From: Cognaticolwellia mytili
Lineage (GTDB): Bacteria > Pseudomonadota > Gammaproteobacteria > Enterobacterales > Alteromonadaceae
Assembly: GCF_002104475.1 (NCBI RefSeq)
Contig: NZ_NBOF01000004.1
Span: forward strand, 124,001 to 188,000
Reading direction: 5' to 3'
Length of the DNA: 64,000 nt
Shown here: positions 1 to 9,643 of the stretch, in pieces
Numbering within the stretch: position 1 is the stretch's first letter
How the letters are laid out: every line of letters starts with the position of its first letter
Made by a program: the position numbers and the translations under genes
The notes under the pieces: model-generated
Database searches by the model: none
What the model saw: the letters and a program-made list of their open reading frames with translations, nothing else
What the model was told of the DNA's origin: nothing

Positions 1-435
1 GCTGTTGTTCAATTGCTAGTGGCAACTTTATTATTAATAAATAACAATATGTTGTCTTATTTTATCTGCCCAGAAGGGGAGGTTGCGGAGTTATTGACTA
101 TTTATTTAACTTGGGTTCCTTTTGGCTATATTGGTGCCGGCATCGCTATTGTTTACCAGTCGTGTTTGAACGCTGAAGGCAAACCTTTGCAAGCGTGCTC
201 TGTCGGTATTATGCACCGCTTGGTGTTGTTATTACCATTTGCCTTTGTTGGTGGACTTATTTCAACAGACTCAAGTTTGTTTCAAGCACTTATGATTGGT
301 CACTTTACTGCGGCAATTTACGTTATTTATCTCTTTAAAAAAAGAAAGGTCAGTATTCAAAAGCAGGCGCAAGAATCAGCGGTACCAGCGCTACTTAATC
401 AATCTCAAAATGGTAATTTAGGAGAACAATTATGA
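1..435 (+). CDS. MATE-family efflux transporter, C-terminal part (5' end outside window)
   Basis: The reading frame is already open at base 1, so the N-terminus lies upstream of the window. About 144 residues are visible: three to four hydrophobic membrane segments followed by a basic, glutamine-rich cytoplasmic tail. The pattern of a loop with a proline/glycine turn (WVPFGYIGAGIAIVYQS) followed by NAEGKP resembles the last third of MATE drug/sodium antiporters, where QxxxNAxGK-type loops recur. These proteins expel cationic compounds using a sodium or proton gradient. The stop codon overlaps the next start in an ATGA arrangement, so the two genes are translationally coupled. The family call rests on the C-terminus only; another polytopic exporter is possible. 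Confidence 0.6.
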   Translation, partial: AVVQLLVATLLLINNNMLSYFICPEGEVAELLTIYLTWVPFGYIGAGIAIVYQSCLNAEGKPLQACSVGIMHRLVLLLPFAFVGGLISTDSSLFQALMIGHFTAAIYVIYLFKKRKVSIQKQAQESAVPALLNQSQNGNLGEQL

Positions 436-1187
436 AAATAAAATCAGCAATTTTAAGTTTAACTATATTAACGGCTTTAACGAGTACAGTGGCGGTAAGT
501 CATGATACTAGTGATAGCGCCTTTGCAAAAGCGTTGCAGTCAGAGCAAAGATCTCAAGCGGATCGTGAGCGAGATGCTGGCCGTATGCCTGAAAAAGTAA
601 TGGAGTTTTTTGGCATTAAGCCAGGTATGACAGTGCTGGAAGTACTTTCAAGTGGTGGGTACTATACCGAAGTTTTGTCACATCGTGTTGGTCATAAAGG
701 CAATGTTATTGCGCAAAACAATAACTTTATTCTAGAAGTTTTTGATGGCCGATTTGCAAAAGAGTTTGATAAAAGAACGGCTAAGCAAAGGTTACCGAAT
801 GTTAAGCATTATAAAAAAGAATTTGGAGAGTTTGATTTAAATAATGAAGTGGATGTAGTGACTGTGGTGCTAAATTATCATGATCTTTATTCTGCTGCTT
901 CAAAAGAAAAGCGTATGAAAATATTAGCTCAGTTGAAAAAAGCACTAAAACCCGGTGGTGTACTAGGTTTAATTGATATGCAATCAACTGCTAAGGATCA
1001 TGATCCTAAGCTGCATCGTGTCAATGAAATGTATGTGAAGCAAGAATTAGCAGAAGCGGGCTTTGAACTTGACTCAGAAGCTGCATTTCTTAGAAACCCA
1101 AATGATGATTACACTAAAGTGGTTTTTGATCCGACAGTACGCGGTAAAACAGATAGATTTGTTTTGCGCTTTAGAAAACCTGTTTAA
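432..1187 (+). CDS. Exported class I methyltransferase-like protein (COG4798 type)
   Basis: The 251-residue product starts with a clear signal peptide (MKIKSAILSLTILTALTSTVAVS) and continues into a Rossmann-type methyltransferase fold: VLEVLSSGGYYTEVLS at about residues 68-83 takes the place of the SAM-binding motif I, VDVVTVVLNYHD is motif II-like, and LKPGGVLGLID is the post-motif signature of class I enzymes. Related predicted methyltransferases with export signals occur in many proteobacteria and have no established substrate. The signal peptide is puzzling because SAM is cytoplasmic, so the fold may be reused, or the hydrophobic start may not be cleaved. It overlaps the upstream transporter by four bases and probably shares its transcript. 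Confidence 0.75.
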   Translation: MKIKSAILSLTILTALTSTVAVSHDTSDSAFAKALQSEQRSQADRERDAGRMPEKVMEFFGIKPGMTVLEVLSSGGYYTEVLSHRVGHKGNVIAQNNNFILEVFDGRFAKEFDKRTAKQRLPNVKHYKKEFGEFDLNNEVDVVTVVLNYHDLYSAASKEKRMKILAQLKKALKPGGVLGLIDMQSTAKDHDPKLHRVNEMYVKQELAEAGFELDSEAAFLRNPNDDYTKVVFDPTVRGKTDRFVLRFRKPV

Positions 1188-1199
1188 TACTAGCCTTAA

Positions 1200-1541
1200 A
1201 TTAATAGGCTTAGCTGTACTGATGGGAAAGTGGACTTTATTGCAACATGGTACTTTGAGAACCTTGACGTAGGTACAGGTGAGCAAGAAATAATGGCGAT
1301 AAAAGCAGGAGAACGTATTGATTTTGAATTGCGTTTTATTAAGCCATTTGAAGCCAATGAACCTGCTTTTATGACAACAACCCGTATTGCTGAAAATAAG
1401 ACTAAAGTGACTCGGGGCTTTAGTGGTCATATGGATTATCCAATGAATATCATGTTTTTATTTCTCGACTTTGAACAAATGATAGGCGATGACTTGCAAA
1501 CAGTCTTAAATAACTTAAAAGTGATTCTAGATAAGCAATAA
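1200..1541 (+). pseudogene. Truncated SRPBCC (polyketide cyclase-like) gene, 5' end missing
   Basis: The frame is open from just after a TAA at 1197 and encodes only the second half of an SRPBCC/START-like protein. DGKVDFIATWYFENLDVGTG and GERIDFELRFIKPFEANEPA are the central strands, TKVTRGFSGHMDYPMNIMFL precedes the last helix, and LQTVLNNLKVILDK is the C-terminal helix of this family, which normally runs about 150-180 residues. The N-terminal membrane anchor and first strands are absent, and no proper start with a ribosome site is present (the first candidate is a GTG inside a strand). It lies 13 bases after the methyltransferase stop, so a deletion may have joined the two. Probably non-functional. 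Confidence 0.65.
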
Positions 1542-1923
1542 CTTGGGATCAAATCACGTTGAAGTCCTGAAACTTGCTCTTTGAAGTAATACGAAGATAT
1601 AACTCTCGCAGCATTAGGAGCTGTTAAGCTTTATTTCTATTCTCAGTAATAGGCTGACTTTAGTGCTAGTAAAGCACAATGAACGAGGTTTACTTGTTCT
1701 AAATAAGTGAAATTCTAATGCAGCTAGGGTTAAAATGAGCCATGCGCAAGCGCAGAGACTAAAGTTGTCTTACTTTATATTGAAAGTAGCTGATTTAGAT
1801 GACTAAAGTACGCTACTTCACCTTAATTAAGTTGACTTTATCTATCAGTTGAATTGTTAAACAAAGATCAATAGCCCCTAAACTTAGCTATATTTCCTCA
1901 AAGCGACTAGAGGGTGGTTTTTG
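1542..1923. other. Gene-free stretch with one structured hairpin
   Basis: No credible coding sequence is present. The clearest structure is a nested hairpin at 1784-1818: AAGTAGC pairs with GCTACTT outside and TTTAG pairs with CTAAA inside around a four-base loop. It is not followed by a T run, so it is not a standard terminator. It sits between the broken SRPBCC gene and a convergent TPR gene and may be the remains of deleted sequence. Confidence 0.35.
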
Positions 1924-2994
1924 TCATGGTATGGCTTCATTTTTGTGTAAATCTTCAAGTCTAAAATGAGCTAGTTCTCCCCAGTCGCATTGACTTATTT
2001 CAGTAAGCCATAGTGGAGCTTGCCCTTGTTGGTAAGCTTGCTTAGGTAACTCAATGTTTACATTAAGTTCTTTGGCAAAATGTTTTAGTAATGAAAGCTG
2101 CAATTTTCGATCTTCGATGTTGTACAAGCTTTTTTCGAGCTGTAATAGCATGTGTTTGTTGAGTGTTAGCCCTTGTCTGGTTTTAAAGACAGTTTTTAGC
2201 CAAAATAGGGTGCTTTTTCTTGTCTCATTAGGAAAGGCCTCTGTTAATCTAGTAATCGAAGGGGATAATCGTTGATAGTTCTGCTGCTGGTTTCGAATTA
2301 AAAAAATTTGTAGTAAGTTTATGCCACTAAGAACATTGCCTGAACGGTTTGAATTAAGTTGATACATGGCAAGCGCATTACGAAAGTAAGATTCTGCCAT
2401 AATAATATTATCGCTCTCTAAAGCTAAAACGCCTAAATTGTTTTCAATTGTTGCTAGCAATGTGGTTATATTTTTATCTTTCGCAATATGTTTTGCTAAA
2501 TTATAGGCCTTAATAGCGTTTTCGTTTTGGTCTAAATGTCTAGAAACAATAGCAAGGCTTGTCAGTAATTTCACTTTTTTGTTATCAGATTTATTATGCG
2601 TAAGAGCACAAAGTAAGGTTTGTCTAGCCTGTTTTAAATAACCTGATTTTCTTAACCAAATTCCAACGCCACTTAATATTGACACTATTTGATGCTCAAA
2701 CTCAGCTGAGGATTTATGTGCCAATAGCTGTTTGATTGAAGACTCAATAAGAGGCAAGTTATTGAGTGAAACTGCAGCCCTTATGATAGTAATATGCCAG
2801 CGAAAAAATTGTGACTCTGATAACAGAGAGAGGTCGGACTTAATTGATAACATTGCTAGAGATTTTGATGGCTTTACCGATAAATAATCTTCAGCTTCTA
2901 ATAAAACCAAAGAAAGTTGCCTTTCATTGGCCGTATCACTCGCTTGTACTACAGTGATAAAGAAAAGCACGATGATTAAAATTATCTTTGGCAA
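1924..2994 (-). CDS. Exported TPR-repeat protein of unknown function
   Basis: The 356-residue product has a short signal peptide (MPKIILIIVLFFITVVQAS) and then an all-helical sequence containing tetratricopeptide-like pairs, most clearly LLTSLAIVSRHLDQNENAIKAYNLAK and IENNLGVLALESDNIIMAESYFRNALAMY around residues 140-210. TPR arrays are protein-binding scaffolds, so this is probably a periplasmic partner protein. It starts with TTG; an AGGA ribosome site lies eight bases upstream and the signal peptide begins exactly there, which supports this start. It is divergent from the chemotaxis receptor. Partner and role are not evident from the sequence. Confidence 0.6.
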   Translation of the reverse strand: MPKIILIIVLFFITVVQASDTANERQLSLVLLEAEDYLSVKPSKSLAMLSIKSDLSLLSESQFFRWHITIIRAAVSLNNLPLIESSIKQLLAHKSSAEFEHQIVSILSGVGIWLRKSGYLKQARQTLLCALTHNKSDNKKVKLLTSLAIVSRHLDQNENAIKAYNLAKHIAKDKNITTLLATIENNLGVLALESDNIIMAESYFRNALAMYQLNSNRSGNVLSGINLLQIFLIRNQQQNYQRLSPSITRLTEAFPNETRKSTLFWLKTVFKTRQGLTLNKHMLLQLEKSLYNIEDRKLQLSLLKHFAKELNVNIELPKQAYQQGQAPLWLTEISQCDWGELAHFRLEDLHKNEAIP

Positions 2995-3407
2995 GCTCAG
3001 TGTCCTATATCAAAAGTATTTGATCCGTTATTACTGTAATCAACGTAATGAAAATCCTTTTTATTGGAGCACTGTCAATAGGCTCTTTTTGTTAGCTCAT
3101 CTCCCTTGTACCTTCATTTTATAATGATAGCAGTCGTCGATGTTCTTTCACAGAAAGTACATAATATATATGACTCAAACTTGAGTTAGACAAATTTCAT
3201 TTTATGTCGCTCGAAGATTATCTTTTATTTCAACTCATCATTCATACTGATAACTTATGAGTTAGACTATAATTAACTAGTGAAGAAAATAAAGGTGGTT
3301 AGACCACTATTTACATTTTTATTTAAGGTTTTATAATTAAGGGTCAACCTTTAAAATTGAACAATAATTGTATTTTGAAGAAAAATTTATTCATTCCAGA
3401 GGTGTCT
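2995..3407. other. Divergent intergenic region between TPR gene and chemotaxis receptor
   Basis: This spacer of about 410 bases must hold both divergent promoters. It is very AT-rich, and no repeated operator or RNA gene stands out. A partly open frame on the plus strand here has no ribosome site or recognisable product and is not called. Confidence 0.4.
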
Positions 3408-5441
3408 ATGTACAACCTACCATTAACAATAAAACAAAAAATAATAATGGGGTTTACCACGATAGGGATTTTATTAGTTGCAGGAAGCATCTTTTTTTAT
3501 AACTCACTAACACAAATCAGCACAGCCAATAGTAATGTAGAACGTTTAGCGGTACCTGTGCAAAAGCAAAGTAGCGCTTTGCAGATTAAACTACTAAACA
3601 TGATTAAAGTTGGGGCGCTGGGCTTTACCCAACAAAGCATGCCAAACTTAGTGAAAAGTGAGCAAGAATACAAACAACTGAATCAAGAATTTAAATCTGC
3701 AGTTGCAGTGCTTCGCAGCAAAGTGATGGATCAGCCAAAAATGTTAAAGGCCTTGAAACAGGCTCAAATACATTATCAGGAATATGTTGCGCAAAGTGAG
3801 CAATTTTATTTAGCGAAGAAAAACGTTGCTTCTGCGAATGATGCATTTACTGAACACTATCAATTGTTTATAGATAGTCGTGATCAAGCCAGTAATTATA
3901 TGCTCGATCTTGAACTTATAGAGCTCCCTGGAAATACTCAATTACTTGACGATATTATTGGTAATGGTGCTCGTATTGACGATATGTTGTATACCTTAAA
4001 AAACACCATGTCGGGCTTGAATCAAGTTTTTGAACTCGATACTTTGGCACAGCATCAAGAAGATGTTGGTTTTTTATTAGCGAATGCTAAAAACAACTTT
4101 GATTTTATGCAACAGCTATTTGAAAGTATTGATGATAAGTCCTTATTAGATGACTTTGCTAAGCAATACGTTATTTTAACTGAGTTGCTGGTAGAGCCAG
4201 GACAACTTTATCAACAAAAACAGCAGAGCATTGATGATGCTATTAACGCCAATATCGCTTACAACAATTCAGTTAACAGCTTTAATGCTAGCTACCATCA
4301 GCTAACTTTACTACTGTCATTAGCTGAAGCACGGTTTGATGAGTTGCAATTAATGACCAAAGATAAAGTTGAAACAGGTGAGAGTCTAGCTGTTTATATG
4401 GTTGTAGTATTTTTGGTATTAGCAGCATTTATTGGTGTAATGACGACGAGAGCAATGTTGGGTCCTTTAGCTAAAGCGAACTCATCGCTTGCATTGATAG
4501 CACAAGGTGATTTAACACGTAGGTTAACTATTGAAAACCAAGATGAGTTTGGTGACTTGTTTAAAAACATTAACAAACTCAGTGATGATTTAACCTCATT
4601 GTTGAAAAACATAAGTCAGAATTCTTATTCACTTGATGAGTCAGCAAAGATTACGAGTGAACAGAGTCACCGTATTGCTGAATCTACGTCTGCACAAATA
4701 ACTCGAGTAGATGGTGCAAAGGAAATAGCAGAGAAAATGTTTGCTAGTTCTACTAGTGTTACCGATGAAGCTAATTTAACTGCTAATAACGTATCTGAGG
4801 CTTCGAAGCATAGTTTTGAAGTTCGTTCTATTGCTGATGATAATAGTAACAGAATAGTTTCACTGTCGGATCGCTTGAGCGAGTCGGTTGATGTTATGGC
4901 GCGATTGAGTAAACACAGTGATAGCATTGGCGGCATTCTAGATACCATTGGTAGTATTGCGGACCAAACCAATTTGTTAGCGTTAAATGCTGCGATTGAA
5001 GCGGCGAGGGCAGGAGAGCATGGTCGAGGATTTGCAGTCGTTGCGGATGAAGTGAGATCGCTAGCATCTCGCACTCAAGCGTCAACTGCGGAAATTCAGC
5101 ATATGATTGATTCCTTGCAAAAAGAAACACAAATGGCGGAACTAGCTATTTCTCAAGGACAAAGCCAAGCGGCTGAATGCGTCTCGCAAAGCCAAGAGTT
5201 GAGTAACGCTATTAAGCAAATTGAAAGTGCATTGCATACCATTGATGAAATGAGTAAAAGCATTAGTATCGCTTCTAACGAGCAGCTTGGTTTTAGTCAA
5301 GATATTGAAGCTACAATGAGTGAGGCAGCTGAAGCGGCTACACACAATGCCGCAGAATCACAAGACCTCTCAAATCGCAGTGAAGATGTTAATAGATTAG
5401 CTGACTCGCTAACGGCTTCAGTAGCTAGGTTTAAACTGTAA
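3408..5441 (+). CDS. Methyl-accepting chemotaxis protein
   Basis: A transmembrane chemoreceptor of 677 residues. TM1 is at about 11-33, then comes a long helical periplasmic sensor of roughly 290 residues, TM2 at about 326-348, a HAMP linker ([21 protein letters not shown]) and the cytoplasmic signalling coiled coil. The hairpin tip at about 522-553 carries the hallmark [20 protein letters not shown] and [12 protein letters not shown], which binds CheA and CheW. The first ATG after an upstream TTG was chosen because CAGAGGTG lies a few bases before it and TM1 follows directly. The helical sensor has no recognised ligand motif. A strong terminator follows. No other chemotaxis genes are nearby, so this is an orphan receptor. 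Confidence 0.95.
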   Translation: MYNLPLTIKQKIIMGFTTIGILLVAGSIFFYNSLTQISTANSNVERLAVPVQKQSSALQIKLLNMIKVGALGFTQQSMPNLVKSEQEYKQLNQEFKSAVAVLRSKVMDQPKMLKALKQAQIHYQEYVAQSEQFYLAKKNVASANDAFTEHYQLFIDSRDQASNYMLDLELIELPGNTQLLDDIIGNGARIDDMLYTLKNTMSGLNQVFELDTLAQHQEDVGFLLANAKNNFDFMQQLFESIDDKSLLDDFAKQYVILTELLVEPGQLYQQKQQSIDDAINANIAYNNSVNSFNASYHQLTLLLSLAEARFDELQLMTKDKVETGESLAVYMVVVFLVLAAFIGVMTTRAMLGPLAKANSSLALIAQGDLTRRLTIENQDEFGDLFKNINKLSDDLTSLLKNISQNSYSLDESAKITSEQSHRIAESTSAQITRVDGAKEIAEKMFASSTSVTDEANLTANNVSEASKHSFEVRSIADDNSNRIVSLSDRLSESVDVMARLSKHSDSIGGILDTIGSIADQTNLLALNAAIEAARAGEHGRGFAVVADEVRSLASRTQASTAEIQHMIDSLQKETQMAELAISQGQSQAAECVSQSQELSNAIKQIESALHTIDEMSKSISIASNEQLGFSQDIEATMSEAAEAATHNAAESQDLSNRSEDVNRLADSLTASVARFKL

Positions 5442-5457
5442 GCATAGGCTATGCCTG

Positions 5458-5490
5458 AAAGAGTAATAAATTTGAAACTTATTACTCTTT
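5458..5490 (+). terminator. Rho-independent terminator of the chemoreceptor gene
   Basis: AAAGAGTAATAA (5458-5469) pairs perfectly with TTATTACTCTTT (5479-5490) around a nine-base loop and runs into a T-rich stretch. It begins 16 bases after the stop codon. Confidence 0.75.
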
Positions 5491-6381
5491 TATTGCTCGC
5501 CTATTAACTGTTACTAGTTAATGTATAACCGTTCTCAGGCCGTTGGGTTTTGCTCCGGGTGAATTCAAAAGATGTCTCTCCATAAGGAAGTGTCTGCAGG
5601 CCTTAGAACAAAGTACTTTTAATCGAGTCGTGTAAGCTCATTATTTTTTGAAAACCAGCGTAATTCACAGTGTAGATTAAAGCGCCAATGGTGATAAGAA
5701 CTGGTGATATGCTTATAACTTTACCTTTTTCTGCTAATAATTGTGTACATCGATGTGTGCATATATTAAGAAAATCCCGCAGTTTAGATGCTTTGTCCAT
5801 AATGACATTAATATTATTTAAATTGGCTTGCACACTAATGTATTTTTCTGGTTTGACAACGTCTCTTTTTAAACCTGAAAACTCCCGTGTTGTAGAGAAA
5901 ACATACTGTTGCTCTAGCGTAAAAAACTTTACTGATGTGTATGCCTGAGTTGATAGTAGGTTATTTTTAGCTATTAATTGATTATTAATTTACTCTTAAG
6001 TCGCTCTATAAATATTTATTGAGTAAGCAGGCAAATGCTTGTTAGCATTTAGCCAGCATTATTAATGCAGAGTAAGATTGTTTAATCTGAATTCAGGGTA
6101 AGCGCTGCTGTAGATATAAAGCTGGTAATGCCTTGAAATAATTATGTCTTTCATTATCATTATTTCGAGTTCAGGCTAGTTAAGATGTTTGTAAACTAAG
6201 ATACAAAAAATGGCTCGAAGATATTGTTCCCCAAAGTAAAATACCAAACTAGTTTATTGTTAGTTCACTAGCTCTTTGTTATGGCTGACGTAGGTAAACT
6301 TCACTCCTGATTAAACCAATAGTCAGCCAAATAAAGAGAGTGCTCCCTGATATGTACGTTCAGGAGAAACATGTACTCTTG
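5491..6381. other. Long gene-poor stretch with a possible minus-strand gene remnant
   Basis: About 890 bases without a convincing gene. On the minus strand one frame stays open from about 5992 down to 5603 and gives a protein-like sequence (KFFTLEQQYVFSTTREFSGL early, then a hydrophobic ISPVLITIGALIYTVNYAGF), but it has no ATG; the first usable start is a GTG at 5833 without a ribosome site. It could be a decayed membrane protein. Bases 6082-6103 resemble the arm of the repeat element found at 60410 (about 17 of 22 bases alike), suggesting an old insertion. Nothing else is recognised. Confidence 0.35.
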
Positions 6382-9300
6382 TTAAGTGTTTTCATCAAAG
6401 TTTAAAATACTATTTAAATTGCTATCTAATGCACTTTGCCAACCTTTACCTGGTACCGTACAAGTGTAGGTTAAGCTGTTATTCATCATTATTGCCAATG
6501 ATTGTAATTGGCTTGAAGATAGTTCAGACTCTAATGCCGCGTCACTGCGATACAGCTTAGTTTTACTATTGAACAAATAGCCACGCTGTTTACCATTAAT
6601 AACACCCAGCGCGATTAAATCGCATTCTGTTACCTCACCACCAAGAATTTTTGAGGTAAACGGTGTTTTTGCTCGCTGTTCGAGTAACGTCACACGTTTA
6701 AGCACGCTAGTTGATGATTGACTGCTTAAAGTAATTTGCTGGCCAACAATTGGCGCTAAATCATTATCAAACTCCATCATATAATCCACTAGACCTTGGC
6801 GAGTAGCTTCATCAGGAATACCAACTTCTCCTTGGTTAAAGTGACAGCCATAGCGTTCATCAGCGCCTTCTGGACATCCGGTTTCACCATTATCGAATAC
6901 AGCACCTTTTAAGAAGTTTAATAACTGGTCTGTAGCGCCATCATGTAAGAAGCCAAAGCCTCGGATTTGGTCACCTTGATGTTGCTTAGTATGTGATGGT
7001 AAGAAGCCTTCTCGGTCAGGCAGGCCAAACATACCAACGCGAGTATATAAATTTCTTAATTGTGGCACTTTTAATATTTGAATTTCACCACCGTGAGCAA
7101 TTTCGCCACGGGTTCCGTAGAAACCTTTACTGTGGTCAACGCCATGACAACCTTGACAATTTACGCCATCTGCAGAGCCACCATTAATTGGTGTGTCATT
7201 TTCAGCACCGTCAGAACGTCTTGCGCCATGAAAGAAGTCAGCGCCTTTTTGCGCCGAAGCTGAAAGGCTGTTATCAAAATTTCTAATCGGGTTGGGTGGC
7301 AAAGCAACTTTTAACATAAAGTTTGCAAAATCATCTATGTCATTTTCAAGGGCAATAACATCAGCGCTTTTATTGCTTACTTCAACAGATTTTGGCAGAT
7401 CAATATCTAGGCCAAGTAGGCCCTCAAATGCGACAATAAAGTTTTTAAACGAAGTATGTTCATCAAGTGTTTGTGCTTTATCATTGCCAAAATAGCCAGT
7501 TGAGCGATCGCCACGCCAGTGCATATGACCATGGTTATGCATACCACGCATGGTTTGTGTACCCATAGGACCTTTCATAGAGGCAAATGTTCGTTTATCT
7601 CCATCACCGTTAATAATTTCAAGTAACTGACAGCTTTCGTCTTGGGGGCCTATTAATGTACAGCCCAGCTCAGATAGATTCTCGGTCGGAAATGGTTGTG
7701 GATTTTTACCGCTATTGGCGTCCGGATTACCTAAATTCCAACTTAGGTGATCGGTATCTCCAAAAATATGGCAACTAGCACAAGCGGATTCACCGTTTGA
7801 AGAGGATCGATTAGCGTCATATAACATTGTACGGCCGGCCATAAACTCTGCAGGCTCAGGCGTGTCCAATGCAATACGCTGACGCTCAACGTTATTAGTT
7901 AAGTCTATGGTGACGATGGCATTGTCGAAACGAGTAAAAACATATAAACGTTTTTTACTTTCATCAAGTAACAAACCTGCGGGACCGCCAGCTACGTTTA
8001 AATAGTTTTTACTTAGTACTTTAGGATCAAATTCAATTCTTTGACTATCCCAATAGCTATCTTGCTCTAATTGTTTTGTTGGCAATTTAGCTATTTTATT
8101 TGAGCCAATGATCGCGCTATACAGTGTCGAACCGTCAGCAGTTACCGCCATTTGTAAGGGGGTAGATAAACTATGTTGCTTAACTGCAGTATTACCTTTT
8201 AAATCACTGTAATCAATGTGACGATTTAAGTGACGCGGTTTAATACTATTTGTATTAGGGTTAATCACGGTAATACGACTTTGAGCTATATTTCCTTGCA
8301 CCGTCGATTTTCCAAAACTGCCGTTGCCTTCAAATCGAGTATCATTGTTGGCATCAAGGTTACTAACATAAATATTGCCATTAGCTGGGTTAACGGCAAG
8401 ATTAAATAATGTTGTTCCAACATGTTTAAAAGCTGATGTTTGCTCAAGGCTTTTGCTATCGATAGCAAATACGTCTAAATCAGGTAAGTTAAAGCGAATA
8501 CCGTTAGAAAAATTTCGCCCTTTAGTATCAAGCCATTGACCGGAGTCGTTATCATATTTTACGATCATACTTGTCCATGGTTGTGGATCGCCATTAGCAT
8601 TAATACCAGGTGCTGTTCTTCCGCCGGGCAAATAACCATTTTTAAGACCATTTGGGCTGCTAATTTTGTCAAGGACTTGGCAAGGATATGCACCATATTT
8701 GTCATCTTCAAAGCCATAACATAAAACGGACTCATGTACTGCCGTTGTTTGGTTTCCTGAATTTAAGACACCTGCGTAGACGGTAGATTTATCGGGGGTT
8801 ACCGCTAATCCTCGCAAAGTATCACCGAATAAAGACATTATTTTTAGTGGTTTACCGCCTAAAGTATTGCCTTGCTCTGTTGCATCAAATACCCATATAT
8901 CAGCTCGCCCTCGGCTAGCCTCATGTAGTTCTGGATCGCCAGCACCTTCAACATGAGACAAGCTTGGATACATTCGTTGTTGTCCACGGTGTGCGGTTGT
9001 TATAAAAGCTTTACTATCTGCAAAGACAATATCTCTAGGTTCATCACCAACGAGTAAAGTTCTAATTAACTTTGCTGGTCTTGTTGATATATCAACAAGA
9101 CTAATTGAATCAGAAACATGGTTAACAACCCATGCAGTTTGATTATGGATAGCAACGGCGACAGGCTCTAATCCAACAGGTAATGATTGAATTAAATTAA
9201 GTTCCCCTTCCCTATTTGTTGAAAATATTTCTAGGCTGTTGTTCGAAGTATTAGTGACTAAAACTATGTTGCTATCATTTGAGTGCGCAATAGGTCGTAC

Positions 9301-9495
9301 AGGCGCTGATTCAAAGCCTATGAAATCTGCTGATTGTTTTGGTGGCTTAACCGTTGGTGGTGTTGGCGGTATAGGGGACGTTGGTGGTGCTGTTGCAATT
9401 GGAGGCACAGGTGTTCTTATTGGCTCAGATTTGCTTATTGAACCACCACAAGCTGAAAGTATAGAAAGCGTGGTTATTAAAATTATTTTTTTCAC
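6382..9495 (-). CDS. Lipoprotein with YVTN-type beta-propeller and di-haem cytochrome c (MauG/CCP-like) region
   Basis: This 1037-residue product begins with a lipoprotein signal (MKKIILITTLSILSAC) and a Pro/Thr-rich linker. Residues of about 60-560 hold propeller-type repeats (SNIVLVTNTSNNSLEIFSTN, TVYAGVLNSGNQ, NIYVSNLDANND, KRLYVFTRFDNAIVTIDLTN). Two c-type haem sites follow: CASCH near 573 and CQGCH near 780, an arrangement like the bacterial di-haem peroxidase/MauG family, so the protein probably does periplasmic electron transfer or peroxidation on a substrate presented by the propeller. The start is GTG with AGGAG six bases upstream. It is divergent from a TetR gene, with operator-like sites between them, so it is probably part of that regulon. 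Substrate unknown. Confidence 0.8.
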   Translation of the reverse strand: MKKIILITTLSILSACGGSISKSEPIRTPVPPIATAPPTSPIPPTPPTVKPPKQSADFIGFESAPVRPIAHSNDSNIVLVTNTSNNSLEIFSTNREGELNLIQSLPVGLEPVAVAIHNQTAWVVNHVSDSISLVDISTRPAKLIRTLLVGDEPRDIVFADSKAFITTAHRGQQRMYPSLSHVEGAGDPELHEASRGRADIWVFDATEQGNTLGGKPLKIMSLFGDTLRGLAVTPDKSTVYAGVLNSGNQTTAVHESVLCYGFEDDKYGAYPCQVLDKISSPNGLKNGYLPGGRTAPGINANGDPQPWTSMIVKYDNDSGQWLDTKGRNFSNGIRFNLPDLDVFAIDSKSLEQTSAFKHVGTTLFNLAVNPANGNIYVSNLDANNDTRFEGNGSFGKSTVQGNIAQSRITVINPNTNSIKPRHLNRHIDYSDLKGNTAVKQHSLSTPLQMAVTADGSTLYSAIIGSNKIAKLPTKQLEQDSYWDSQRIEFDPKVLSKNYLNVAGGPAGLLLDESKKRLYVFTRFDNAIVTIDLTNNVERQRIALDTPEPAEFMAGRTMLYDANRSSSNGESACASCHIFGDTDHLSWNLGNPDANSGKNPQPFPTENLSELGCTLIGPQDESCQLLEIINGDGDKRTFASMKGPMGTQTMRGMHNHGHMHWRGDRSTGYFGNDKAQTLDEHTSFKNFIVAFEGLLGLDIDLPKSVEVSNKSADVIALENDIDDFANFMLKVALPPNPIRNFDNSLSASAQKGADFFHGARRSDGAENDTPINGGSADGVNCQGCHGVDHSKGFYGTRGEIAHGGEIQILKVPQLRNLYTRVGMFGLPDREGFLPSHTKQHQGDQIRGFGFLHDGATDQLLNFLKGAVFDNGETGCPEGADERYGCHFNQGEVGIPDEATRQGLVDYMMEFDNDLAPIVGQQITLSSQSSTSVLKRVTLLEQRAKTPFTSKILGGEVTECDLIALGVINGKQRGYLFNSKTKLYRSDAALESELSSSQLQSLAIMMNNSLTYTCTVPGKGWQSALDSNLNSILNFDENT

Positions 9496-9559
9496 TAAAA
9501 ACTCCTAGTAAGCTATAAATTTTCATTTTGACAATTTACAGCTTATGTTGAAAGTTAAT

Positions 9560-9580
9560 ATATTGTCAAGATGACAATAT
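9560..9580. promoter_or_regulatory. Palindromic TetR operator candidate in divergent promoter
   Basis: ATATTGTCA and TGACAATAT form a perfect nine-base inverted repeat around AGA. The core TTGTCA-N3-TGACAA recurs at 10234-10260 ahead of the next operon, and a TGACAA half-site lies at 9529-9534 on the side of the cytochrome gene. The site overlaps the -35 of the inferred TetR promoter, so autorepression is likely. Confidence 0.75.
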
Positions 9581-9599
9581 TTATTTTGTAAGATATGAT
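9571..9599 (+). promoter_or_regulatory. Predicted sigma-70 promoter of the TetR gene
   Basis: ATGACA (9571-9576) and TATGAT (9594-9599) are separated by 17 bases and resemble -35 and -10 boxes. The -35 lies inside the palindromic operator. Confidence 0.5.
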
Positions 9600-9643
9600 G
9601 GCTGCATCTATGAATGAAACACATAAAAGCAAGGAGACTCTTT

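Noticed and set aside
5688-5948. Plus-strand frame of 86 codons in the gene-poor stretch
   Set aside because: Its composition is unlike a protein, it has no ribosome site, and the opposite strand is the more protein-like one.
7000-7500. Plus-strand frames across the haem lipoprotein gene
   Set aside because: They are shadows of the long minus-strand gene, whose haem and propeller motifs are clear.
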